Part shown: positions 1-5,039 of the stretch, piece after piece
How the letters are laid out: every line of letters begins with the position of its first letter
Numbering within the stretch: the first letter of the stretch is position 1
Source of the DNA: Mogibacterium sp.
Lineage (GTDB): Bacteria > Bacillota_A > Clostridia > Peptostreptococcales > Anaerovoracaceae
Length of the DNA stretch: 5,039 nucleotides
Reading direction: 5' to 3'
Assembly: GCA_017469325.1 (NCBI GenBank)
Contig: JAFUGO010000015.1
Coordinates: forward strand, 1 to 5,039
Program-made: the position numbers and the translations under genes
The notes under the pieces: generated by a model
Told to the model about the DNA's origin: nothing
Seen by the model: only the letters and a program-made list of their open reading frames with translations
The model's database searches: none

Positions 1-1317
1 CTCGTTGTACTCGTCTGTAAGGCGGACAACTTCAGGATAATACTTTTCTCTGAAGTCCTTGACCTGCTTTTCGAGTTCAGGCACTTCTTCCACTCTCTCG
101 TCGATCTTCTTTGTGACCGAGCGGAGCGCCTTGAGTTTGCCCTTTATGTCTGCATCATCCGTCATGATGATGAGATCATCGAGTGACTCAGGGACCTGCC
201 CCTTGCCGCGTGCGGCTTTGCGCTTGGCGGCCTTGAGCTCTGCTGCCGATCTTTCGACCGGCTCCAGAGGAACACCGTTCTTAGTCATTACCAGCATGCG
301 GTTATTGATGTCCACATATGCGTCAGGGAAGAATCCGTCGGCTATCATGGCCTGAAGGTCGTCTGCCACCTTGTTGAACGGTCTGTCCACATAGGACGCG
401 AGCTCATCGATCGAGGTATTGCCCTTGCGGTTTACCTTGGCCTCATATGTGCGTATGCGTTTGGCCTTTCTGCTGAGCACCAGCTTGGAGATGCCTGACG
501 CAGCCACGAGCAGGGCTCCTACTATGCCGACGCCCATCCCGAATTCAGGGTCTCCGGACGATCCGGCGGCCGACATCAGGAAGAGTATGCCCGTGATGAG
601 TGAAGCTACGGTCCATCCGGACTTTCCGAGCCTCATCTTGTTGAGCCTTTTGTCATTCCTGCGCTGTGTGAACGAGCTTCCGGAGTTGACCGTGCTGCGC
701 TGGCGGTTCTGCTGGCTCTGAGTCCTTCTGGCATTTACAGTGCCCGAATTGCCGGTGCGTGTCGTTGTGGTGGTCGTCTTCGTTGTAGTGGTGCCGTTTG
801 CGGTCCTTGTGGTCGTAGTCTTGGTAGTGACTGTCTGACCGGAGCCCGGCATCCCGCCTGTTCCGAAGAGTTCACCGAATACTCCGCCGCTTCCGTCCTC
901 ACCCGTGAAGACCTCGCCTATGCCTCTGAACGCGTCAGTAACTTCCTGTATCGTATCTGCCGCTTCATCGGAAAGCCTTGCTTCGTAATCGAGCGAATTG
1001 GCGTACATCACAAAGGACAGGCTCTTTGCATCAGGCGGTATGCTGAGGCGCGATCTGAAAGTCTTTTTCTCTCCGCTCGCCCAGCTGCCGGCATGGATCG
1101 AAGCCGTGCCCAGTTCGGTGTTGTCGCTCTTATTGATGACCTTGATCTTGAACGAAAATTTGTCAAAATCAAAACCCGAGTTATTGACAACAGAAAAGCT
1201 GTAGCCGAGCTTTCCGTCGTCAAGCCTCTTTGTCTTTGTCGTTGCCTTGGCTGCCTCTTTGAAATCGCTTTCAAACCATTCGGTTATAGCAGTCCTTTCA
1301 TTTAAGACATCATTCAT
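1..1317 (-). CDS. XpaC-family (5-bromo-4-chloroindolyl phosphate hydrolysis family) membrane protein with extra N-terminal domain, 3' end truncated
   Basis: The frame is open for 439 codons from ATG 1315-1317 to the left edge with no stop, so the C-terminus is missing. The start has AAAGGA six bases upstream. Domains in order: residues about 20-116, a predicted beta-sandwich resembling FxLYD/Ig-like folds (VVNNSGFDFD, then WASGEKKTF); 117-160, a helix and Gly-rich stretch; 162-190, a Thr-rich linker; 235-252 and 260-281, a two-helix membrane hairpin; about 288-345, a winged-helix-like segment (SIDELASYVDRPFNKVADDL, then MIADGFFPDAYVD) that I recall from clostridial XpaC proteins; 378-439, a charged helical region with FREKYYPEVVRLTDEY, matching the XpaC pattern F-x-x-YY-P...L...Y. 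Basic residues flank both ends of the hairpin (KMRLGK; SRKAKRIR), so both large parts should be cytoplasmic; there is no signal peptide. XpaC's biochemical role is unknown. In B. subtilis xpaC lies beside a TelA-family gene, so telA is a likely next gene. Family call is good, N-terminal fold tentative. Confidence 0.72.
   Translation of the reverse strand, partial: MNDVLNERTAITEWFESDFKEAAKATTKTKRLDDGKLGYSFSVVNNSGFDFDKFSFKIKVINKSDNTELGTASIHAGSWASGEKKTFRSRLSIPPDAKSLSFVMYANSLDYEARLSDEAADTIQEVTDAFRGIGEVFTGEDGSGGVFGELFGTGGMPGSGQTVTTKTTTTRTANGTTTTKTTTTTTRTGNSGTVNARRTQSQQNRQRSTVNSGSSFTQRRNDKRLNKMRLGKSGWTVASLITGILFLMSAAGSSGDPEFGMGVGIVGALLVAASGISKLVLSRKAKRIRTYEAKVNRKGNTSIDELASYVDRPFNKVADDLQAMIADGFFPDAYVDINNRMLVMTKNGVPLEPVERSAAELKAAKRKAARGKGQVPESLDDLIIMTDDADIKGKLKALRSVTKKIDERVEEVPELEKQVKDFREKYYPEVVRLTDEYNE
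748..834 (-). repeat. Thr-rich imperfect tandem repeat in the XpaC-like gene
   Basis: This stretch encodes residues 162-190 of the XpaC-like protein. Two imperfect copies of the unit TTKTTTT(TT)RTxN are visible: residues 164-174 and 178-190. Of residues 162-188, 19 are threonine, interrupted only by K, R, V, A, N and G. Threonine codons are mixed (ACT, ACC, ACG, ACA), so it is a protein-level low-complexity linker and not a recent DNA expansion. It joins the N-terminal domain to a basic, Gln/Ser-rich segment ahead of the membrane hairpin. Confidence 0.7.
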
Positions 1318-1323
1318 TTCTGG

Positions 1324-1329
1324 TCCTTT
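1324..1329 (-). promoter_or_regulatory. Ribosome binding site of the XpaC-like gene
   Basis: The minus strand reads AAAGGA, six bases before the ATG at 1315-1317. It fixes the start of the XpaC-like gene; a second ATG a few bases downstream (1308-1310) is in another frame. The motif GGACCA overlapping this site recurs 13 bases upstream, a short direct repeat of unknown meaning. Confidence 0.6.
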
Positions 1330-1365
1330 CGTATGGTCCTGAATGTACCGAATTATTCCATATAT

Positions 1366-1374
1366 AGTATAGCA
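1366..1374 (-). promoter_or_regulatory. Possible extended -10 promoter for the XpaC-like gene
   Basis: The minus strand reads TGC-TATACT, a TGn extended -10 with five of six matches to TATAAT, in an AT-rich patch of the 77-base gap after the lipoprotein gene. Transcription would begin near 1358, about 40 bases before the ATG. No good -35 is seen at 16-18 bases, which an extended -10 can tolerate. No terminator is visible between the lipoprotein gene and this site, so read-through is an alternative. Confidence 0.4.
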
Positions 1375-1394
1375 CAAGCAGGCAGCTTATTTCG

Positions 1395-2018
1395 TCAGAA
1401 ATTGAGACTGAAATCAAGTTCTATTTCTTCATCATCCTCAGTCACGCCCACGACTCCGAACGCGTCGTCTTCATCATCGGGCTCCACCTGCTTCACGGAT
1501 ACATAATTGTCTCTTCCGGAGACATTATCCATTACTATCGCGATCCTGTCCTCGACAAGCTCTTTGCCGCTGAGTGCGGAAAGAGTACCGTCGTCCATCA
1601 GACAGATTATGGTTCTGTATCCGTTGTTGCCGAATCTGACAAGGTAGAAATCCTTTACCACGCCGCTGTCTGCGAATGGGTACATCGCTCCGCCCTTGAT
1701 CTCCTTGTTTGTCTCGCCGTTTCTCAGGAGATCATCACGCGGGACTATCTTCAGCGACCCATCCTCAAACAGGGTCACCGAATCGATCTGAAGCGGTTCA
1801 TCCTGCATGTCTTCCGTATCTATCTCATCCATGGTCTTCACGACCTCGCCCGGATCTGCCGCCGGTTCTTCTTCTGTATCGTCATTTGCGGTCTCTGTCT
1901 GAGCCGTTTCACTGCCGGCTGATTCCGCGGGCGCCTCATCTTTACCTCCGCATGCGCAGAGCGCGAATACCATCGCGAACGTCAGCAGCATGACTATAAT
2001 TGTTTTGTATCTCTTCAT
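1395..2018 (-). CDS. Small acidic secreted lipoprotein of unknown function
   Basis: This encodes 207 residues. The first 23 form a lipoprotein signal: basic start (MKRYK), hydrophobic core IIVMLLTFAMVFAL, then lipobox L20-C21-A22-C23, so C23 is the expected lipidated cysteine anchoring the protein to the outer face of the membrane. Residues 24-70 are a Glu/Asp/Ala/Thr-rich linker. Residues 75-207 look like a compact beta-rich domain with recurring acidic turns: LFEDGSLKIV (83-92), LMDDGTLSAL (140-149) and VTEDDEEIEL (192-201). MYPFADSGVVKDFYLVRFGN is the most distinctive stretch. I do not recognise a named family. The ATG at 2016-2018 was chosen because GAGGG lies seven bases upstream and it places the signal peptide at the N-terminus; an in-frame TTG at 2048 would add ten residues before the signal and has no clear ribosome site. 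It lies between the liv operon and the XpaC-like gene, all on one strand. No promoter is convincing. Confidence 0.8.
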   Translation of the reverse strand: MKRYKTIIVMLLTFAMVFALCACGGKDEAPAESAGSETAQTETANDDTEEEPAADPGEVVKTMDEIDTEDMQDEPLQIDSVTLFEDGSLKIVPRDDLLRNGETNKEIKGGAMYPFADSGVVKDFYLVRFGNNGYRTIICLMDDGTLSALSGKELVEDRIAIVMDNVSGRDNYVSVKQVEPDDEDDAFGVVGVTEDDEEIELDFSLNF

Positions 2019-2025
2019 GACCTGT

Positions 2026-2034
2026 CCCTCTTTT
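2026..2034 (-). promoter_or_regulatory. Ribosome binding site deciding the lipoprotein start
   Basis: The minus strand reads AAAAGAGGG, ending seven bases before the ATG at 2016-2018. It supports that start over the upstream in-frame TTG at 2046-2048. Confidence 0.6.
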
Positions 2035-2047
2035 CTGTGTATATCCA

Positions 2048-2062
2048 ATGAGCCTCGCTCAT
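2048..2062 (-). promoter_or_regulatory. Small perfect inverted repeat in the lipoprotein leader
   Basis: ATGAGC-GAG-GCTCAT on the minus strand is a perfect 6-bp inverted repeat around a 3-base centre, about 30 bases before the lipoprotein start. It could be a small hairpin in the leader RNA or a protein-binding half-site pair. No U-run follows, so it is not a terminator. Its function is unknown. Confidence 0.3.
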
Positions 2063-2103
2063 AGAAAGTCCTTAATAAAAACGGTAAAAATCATCAAACA
2101 AAT

Positions 2104-2145
2104 AACGCAGTGATTGTACCATAAATGCGGTACAGTCACTGCGTT
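2104..2145 (-). terminator. Rho-independent-like terminator of the liv operon
   Basis: Arms 2104-2120 and 2129-2145 pair over 17 positions around an 8-base loop (2121-2128). In the minus-strand transcript one internal pair is a C/A mismatch; in a plus-strand transcript the same position is a G-U wobble, so pairing is unbroken. The hairpin begins about 25 bases after the livF stop. It is followed on the minus strand by a moderately T-rich tail (ATTTGTTTGATGATTTTT) and on the plus strand by GATTTTATGAATTTT. Position favours termination of livF transcripts, although the tail is not a clean U-run and the stem is longer than usual. A role as an operator for the lipoprotein gene is less likely. Confidence 0.65.
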
Positions 2146-2146
2146 G

Positions 2147-2164
2147 ATTTTATGAATTTTATGA
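2147..2164. repeat. 9-bp perfect tandem repeat
   Basis: ATTTTATGA occurs twice head to tail (2147-2155 and 2156-2164) between the livF stop and the hairpin. It is probably a small slippage duplication in non-coding sequence. No function is inferred. Confidence 0.6.
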
Positions 2165-2170
2165 AAGGAT

Positions 2171-2881
2171 CTAGCCTCCGAGATAAGCCTTCTTGACCTC
2201 TTCGGATCTGGCGAGTTCTTCGCCTGTTCCGGACAGGGTTATGCGGCCCGTCTCGATGACGTATGCTCTGTGGGCTACCGAAAGAGCCATCTGCGCATTC
2301 TGCTCTACGAGCAGGATAGTCGTGCCGGCCTTATTGAGATTTACGATGATCTCAAATATCTGGTCTACCAGGATAGGAGCAAGTCCCATCGACGGCTCAT
2401 CGAGCATCAGCAGTTCAGGATCAGACATCAGAGCTCTTCCCATGGCGAGCATCTGCTGCTCTCCTCCGGAAAGCGTGCCCGCGATCTGCGAGGTCCTCTC
2501 CTTCAGTCTCGGGAACTGCTCGTAAACGTACTCCAGGTTATGGGAGATCCTGTCCTTCTTTGTGACGAATGCGCCCATCTGAAGGTTCTCTTCAACCGTC
2601 ATGCCCTGGAAAATACGTCTTCCTTCCGGAACGTGCGAGATACCCATTGAAACTATCTTGTGAGCCGGAACGTGAGCTATCGAACTCTCAAGGAATTCTA
2701 TATCTCCCGTCTTGCTGCGCAGCAGTCCCGATACGGTGTGAAGCGTAGTGGATTTGCCCGCTCCGTTGGCTCCGATCAGAGTAACGATCTCTCCCCTGTT
2801 TACGTCGAAGGAGATGCCCTTTATGGCATGGATAGCGCCATAGTAGACGTTTATGTCTTTAACAGTCAATACACTGCCCAT
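2171..2881 (-). CDS. livF: Branched-chain amino acid ABC importer, ATP-binding protein LivF
   Basis: This is one of the two cytoplasmic ATPases that drive the LIV/HAAT importer. Its 236 residues match the E. coli LivF length (237) and it is a single ABC domain throughout. Visible motifs: Walker A GANGAGKST (37-45), PEGRRIF (85-91), signature LSGGEQQ (137-143), Walker B LLMLDEP with catalytic E162, D-loop SMGLAP (164-169) and LVEQN (191-195). Glu86 in place of the usual Q-loop glutamine and Gln194 in place of the switch histidine are normal for LivF (E. coli LivF has the same), so they are not damage. It ends with the family-typical AYLGG. The start codon shares one base with the livG stop (TAATG), and AAAGGAGG lies seven bases upstream inside livG, so translation is probably coupled. 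It is the last liv gene before a terminator. Transported substrate cannot be fixed from the ATPase; related importers also take amides or urea. Confidence 0.96.
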   Translation of the reverse strand: MGSVLTVKDINVYYGAIHAIKGISFDVNRGEIVTLIGANGAGKSTTLHTVSGLLRSKTGDIEFLESSIAHVPAHKIVSMGISHVPEGRRIFQGMTVEENLQMGAFVTKKDRISHNLEYVYEQFPRLKERTSQIAGTLSGGEQQMLAMGRALMSDPELLMLDEPSMGLAPILVDQIFEIIVNLNKAGTTILLVEQNAQMALSVAHRAYVIETGRITLSGTGEELARSEEVKKAYLGG

Positions 2882-3960
2882 TATCTCTCCTCCTTTCCGC
2901 CTTTGGCTTCGTCAGGTTTTGGAGCGACCTTTGACGCGACCGTACCAACCTTCAGAGCAGACTCGAAGTCTTCAGTGGCCTCTTCTTCTACCATCTTTCC
3001 GCGGCTCTTGCCGAGGTAAGCCTCGATTACCTTAGGGTTGCTCTGGATCTCTGCAGGGCTGCCCTTCGCGATGGTGCGTCCGTAGTTGAGTACGGCAATA
3101 CCCTCACAGATACCCATTACCAGGTTCATGTCGTGCTCGATCAGAAGCACGGCGATCTGGAATCTGTCGCGGATCTCACGGATGGTATCCATAAGCTCCG
3201 CAGTCTCCGACGGGTTCATTCCCGCGGCAGGCTCGTCGAGCAGGAGCAGCTTAGGCTTTGTAGCCAGAGCTCTCATTATCTCGAGTCTTCTCTGAGCACC
3301 GTAAGGCAGCGATCCCGCTCTGTACTCGGCAGTCTTTGTCATGCCGAAGATCTTCAGGTATTTCATCGCCTCTTTACGGATGCGGAATTCCTCACGTCTG
3401 TACTTGCGGCTGTGTACCACACCGTCAAGCAGTCCGTAGTTTGTCGTATGGTGAAGAGCGACCTTGATGTTCTCCTCTACGGTGAGCTTATCGAAGAGCC
3501 TGATGTTCTGGAAGGTCCTGGCCATTCCGGCGACATTGATGTCTACAGTGCTCATTCCCTTTGTGCTCTTTCCGTTGAAGATGATATCGCCTCTTGTCGG
3601 CTCATACACCTTTGTAAGCATATTGAATATAGTGGTCTTGCCGGCGCCGTTAGGTCCGATAAGTCCCGCGATCTCGGTCCTTCCTATATCGATATTGAAG
3701 CTGTCAACAGCGGTCAGACCACCGAAGTCGATACCCAGGTCTCTTACCGAGAGGATAGGAGTCTTGTCCTTGTCTCTCTCCTGGAGGATCGCTTCCTTGA
3801 TAACAGGATCGTCCGGGGAGTAGTGCTCTTTGGCATCTACGAATACCGCGCGTCCGCCTACGTTATCGTTATAGTAGATTTCCTGTCTGTTCTCGTATCC
3901 GTGACCGGTGTCGGTGGAGTCCATGTCGAGATCCATTCTTTCGTCCATGTTATCTGCCAT
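2881..3960 (-). CDS. livG: Branched-chain amino acid ABC importer, ATP-binding protein LivG, with long terminal extensions
   Basis: This is the second ATPase of the LIV/HAAT importer. The ABC core runs from about residue 67 to 318: GGLTAVDSF (80-88), Walker A GPNGAGKTT (102-110), Q-loop RTFQNIRLF with Q151, LivG-type signature LPYGAQRRLE (218-227), Walker B LLLLDEP with E243, AAGMNP (245-250) and the switch histidine in LIEHD (H276). It ends in VIEAYLGK, as LivG does. Total length is 359 against 255 for E. coli LivG. The difference is an acidic N-terminal tail (1-66, 18 Asp/Glu against 8 Lys/Arg, beginning MADNMDERMDLDMD) and a charged Ala/Lys/Glu tail (319-359). The start is well supported: AAAGGAGG eight bases before the ATG, which directly follows the livM stop. 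There is no in-frame ATG, GTG or TTG between codon 13 and the core, so the tail must be translated. All catalytic motifs are intact. Function is secure; the role of the tails is unknown. Confidence 0.95.
   Translation of the reverse strand: MADNMDERMDLDMDSTDTGHGYENRQEIYYNDNVGGRAVFVDAKEHYSPDDPVIKEAILQERDKDKTPILSVRDLGIDFGGLTAVDSFNIDIGRTEIAGLIGPNGAGKTTIFNMLTKVYEPTRGDIIFNGKSTKGMSTVDINVAGMARTFQNIRLFDKLTVEENIKVALHHTTNYGLLDGVVHSRKYRREEFRIRKEAMKYLKIFGMTKTAEYRAGSLPYGAQRRLEIMRALATKPKLLLLDEPAAGMNPSETAELMDTIREIRDRFQIAVLLIEHDMNLVMGICEGIAVLNYGRTIAKGSPAEIQSNPKVIEAYLGKSRGKMVEEEATEDFESALKVGTVASKVAPKPDEAKGGKEER
2889..2896 (-). promoter_or_regulatory. Ribosome binding site of livF inside the end of livG
   Basis: AAAGGAGG on the minus strand lies seven bases before the livF ATG and within the Lys-Glu-Glu codons at the end of livG. 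With the TAATG overlap this supports translational coupling of the two ATPases. Confidence 0.75.
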
Positions 3961-5039
3961 TTACGCCGCCTCCTTTCCGGTCTTTTTTTTGCCTTTGCCC
4001 GGCCTGATCTTATCGAATACACTTGTCACTCTGGCCTTGATGGTCGGATTGTAAGTGAAGATCATTACAAGGATCAGGACGATGGCGTAAGTCAGCATTC
4101 TGTAATCTGCAAACTGACGCAGTGCCTCAGGCAGTACGGTCAGCAGGGCTGCTGCGATCATGCCGCCCCAGATGTTTCCGATGCTTCCGAGTACTACGAA
4201 TACCAGTATCAGTACCGATGTATTGAAGTTGAATTTTATAGGTGCCAGTGTGCTGTAGTTCTGTCCGAACATGCAGCCTGCCATGCCCGCGAGAGCAGCG
4301 CTTACAACAAATGCCATCAGCTTATACTTCTTAACATTCAGTCCTATGGACTCGCCCGCGATACGGTTGTCGCGGATCGCCATTATGGCTCTGCCCTGCT
4401 TGGAGTTCTTCATGTTGAGCACTACGAAGAGAGTGAACGCGGTCAGGAGAGCAGCTCCCGTAAACGTCGCGATCTTTGTAACACCAGTGGCTCCGATAGC
4501 TCCGGTTATGATCCTGTCGGCGTTCTCAACTCCGTCGATCGTGTGATTGAACGCGAAGCGGAGTTTGCCGTTGGCATCGAAACCGAAGTAGAGAACGTTC
4601 ATGAAGTTCCTTACTATCTCGCCGAAGGCAAGCGTCACAATGGCCAGATAGTCGCCCCGCAAACCCAGAATAGGAATGCCTATTACGAATCCCGCGATGC
4701 TTGCCATAAATGCCGCAAATATGAGCGCTATTATCATTCTGAGCGGAGCAAAGCTTATGCTCTGTTCAAGAACTCTTGTGGCAAGTATTCCGCTGAATGC
4801 TCCGACAGCCATGAATCCTGCATGTCCGAGCGACAGCTCACCGGAAATACCTACTACCAGGTTGAGTGAGATCGCGAGCGACATGTATACGCAGATAGGA
4901 ACGAACTGACCCTGCAGATTGCGTCCTATCAGTCCCGTCATCGCGCCAAGCTGAAGCAGTATATAGCCAACTATGAGGATGCCGTATGATATCATGGCTT
5001 CCTTTTTGTATTCGGTGCCTTTGACGGCTCCGCGAAGAC
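3961..5039 (-). CDS. livM: Branched-chain amino acid ABC importer, permease LivM, 5' end probably beyond the window
   Basis: LivM is one of the two membrane subunits that form the channel of the LIV/HAAT importer. Counting from the ATG at 4993-4995 there are 344 residues with about nine or ten hydrophobic helices (for example 2-19, 32-50, 86-108, 180-195, 226-245, 258-272, 301-316). Family landmarks: GELSLGHAGFMAVGAF (52-67), GDYLAIVTLAFGEIVR (114-129) and the cytoplasmic coupling-loop region AIRDNRIAGESIGLNVKKYK (206-225). The C-terminus is a basic tail (GKGKKKTGKEAA). The same frame stays open upstream to the right edge (GAVKGTEYKKEA just before the methionine). Related clostridial LivM proteins have such a charged segment before the first helix, and the AAGGA before ATG 4995 is only four bases away. 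I therefore think the true start lies outside the window, with 4995 as the alternative. livG follows with no gap. Confidence 0.92.
   Translation of the reverse strand, partial: LRGAVKGTEYKKEAMISYGILIVGYILLQLGAMTGLIGRNLQGQFVPICVYMSLAISLNLVVGISGELSLGHAGFMAVGAFSGILATRVLEQSISFAPLRMIIALIFAAFMASIAGFVIGIPILGLRGDYLAIVTLAFGEIVRNFMNVLYFGFDANGKLRFAFNHTIDGVENADRIITGAIGATGVTKIATFTGAALLTAFTLFVVLNMKNSKQGRAIMAIRDNRIAGESIGLNVKKYKLMAFVVSAALAGMAGCMFGQNYSTLAPIKFNFNTSVLILVFVVLGSIGNIWGGMIAAALLTVLPEALRQFADYRMLTYAIVLILVMIFTYNPTIKARVTSVFDKIRPGKGKKKTGKEAA
3969..3976 (-). promoter_or_regulatory. Ribosome binding site of livG inside the end of livM
   Basis: AAAGGAGG on the minus strand lies eight bases before the livG ATG, within the last codons of livM (Gly-Lys-Glu-Ala-Ala). 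It confirms that LivG starts at 3960 and so carries its N-terminal extension. Confidence 0.75.

Noticed and set aside
59..721. Plus-strand open frames of about 100 codons at 59-355 and 419-721.
   Set aside because: They lie opposite a continuous minus-strand frame with XpaC-type motifs and show Ser/Leu-rich antisense composition.
1008..1274. A minus-strand open frame of 88 codons.
   Set aside because: It overlaps the XpaC-like gene in another frame; its Arg/Ser-rich product resembles no known protein.
1318..1394. Search for a terminator between the lipoprotein gene and the XpaC-like gene.
   Set aside because: No stem-loop with a T-run is visible. Only the possible extended -10 and a short GGACCA direct repeat were found.
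2019..2103. Search for a promoter of the lipoprotein gene (TTGATG as -35; TATACA or TAAGGA as -10).
   Set aside because: No pair with acceptable spacing and good matches at both boxes was found, so no promoter is claimed.
2171..2881. Possible loss of ABC catalytic residues in LivF (Glu at the Q-loop position, Gln at the switch-histidine position).
   Set aside because: E. coli LivF carries the same PEGRR and VEQN motifs, so this is normal for the family.
3133..4869. A 578-codon plus-strand open frame lying antisense to livG and livM.
   Set aside because: It is codon-aligned with livG and livM, which share one frame because they abut. It stays open because the sense genes lack TTA, CTA and TCA codons there. 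Its translation shows no recognisable domain, and both sense genes are clear family members.

Overview
All recognisable genes in this window lie on the minus strand, so transcription runs from the right edge to the left. Roughly balanced base composition, strong AAAGGAGG-type ribosome binding sites, an XpaC-family protein of the kind found in clostridia and a tightly packed liv cluster all suggest an anaerobic Firmicute of class Clostridia. That placement is inferred from protein style and not from a marker gene.

Right part (2171-5039): the distal end of a branched-chain amino acid (LIV/HAAT) ABC importer operon. In transcription order it holds livM (permease, 5' end probably outside the window), livG (ATPase) and livF (ATPase). 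livM and livG abut (TAA directly followed by ATG) and livG and livF share one base (TAATG). Each downstream gene has a strong Shine-Dalgarno built into the last codons of the gene before it. The second permease (livH) and the binding protein (livJ/livK type) are expected beyond the right edge. LivG is about 100 residues longer than E. coli LivG, with an acidic N-terminal and a charged C-terminal extension.

Middle (2019-2170): an intergenic stretch with a long hairpin, probably the liv operon terminator, a 9-bp tandem repeat, and a small perfect inverted repeat in the leader of the next gene.

Left part (1-2018): a small secreted lipoprotein of unknown function (1395-2018), then a short gap with a plausible extended -10 promoter, then a large membrane protein truncated by the left edge. 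That protein has no signal peptide. It carries a predicted N-terminal beta-sandwich, a threonine-rich linker, a two-helix membrane hairpin, a winged-helix-like segment and an XpaC-type C-terminal region. XpaC proteins are usually encoded beside a TelA-family protein, which would be expected just beyond the left edge.

The three liv products form one machine: LivM (with LivH) is the channel, and LivG and LivF power it. Nothing in the sequence links the lipoprotein or the XpaC-like protein to amino acid uptake. I see no RNA genes, mobile elements or CRISPR arrays. No wholly new system is evident; the least ordinary items are the architecture of the XpaC-like protein and the extensions on LivG.
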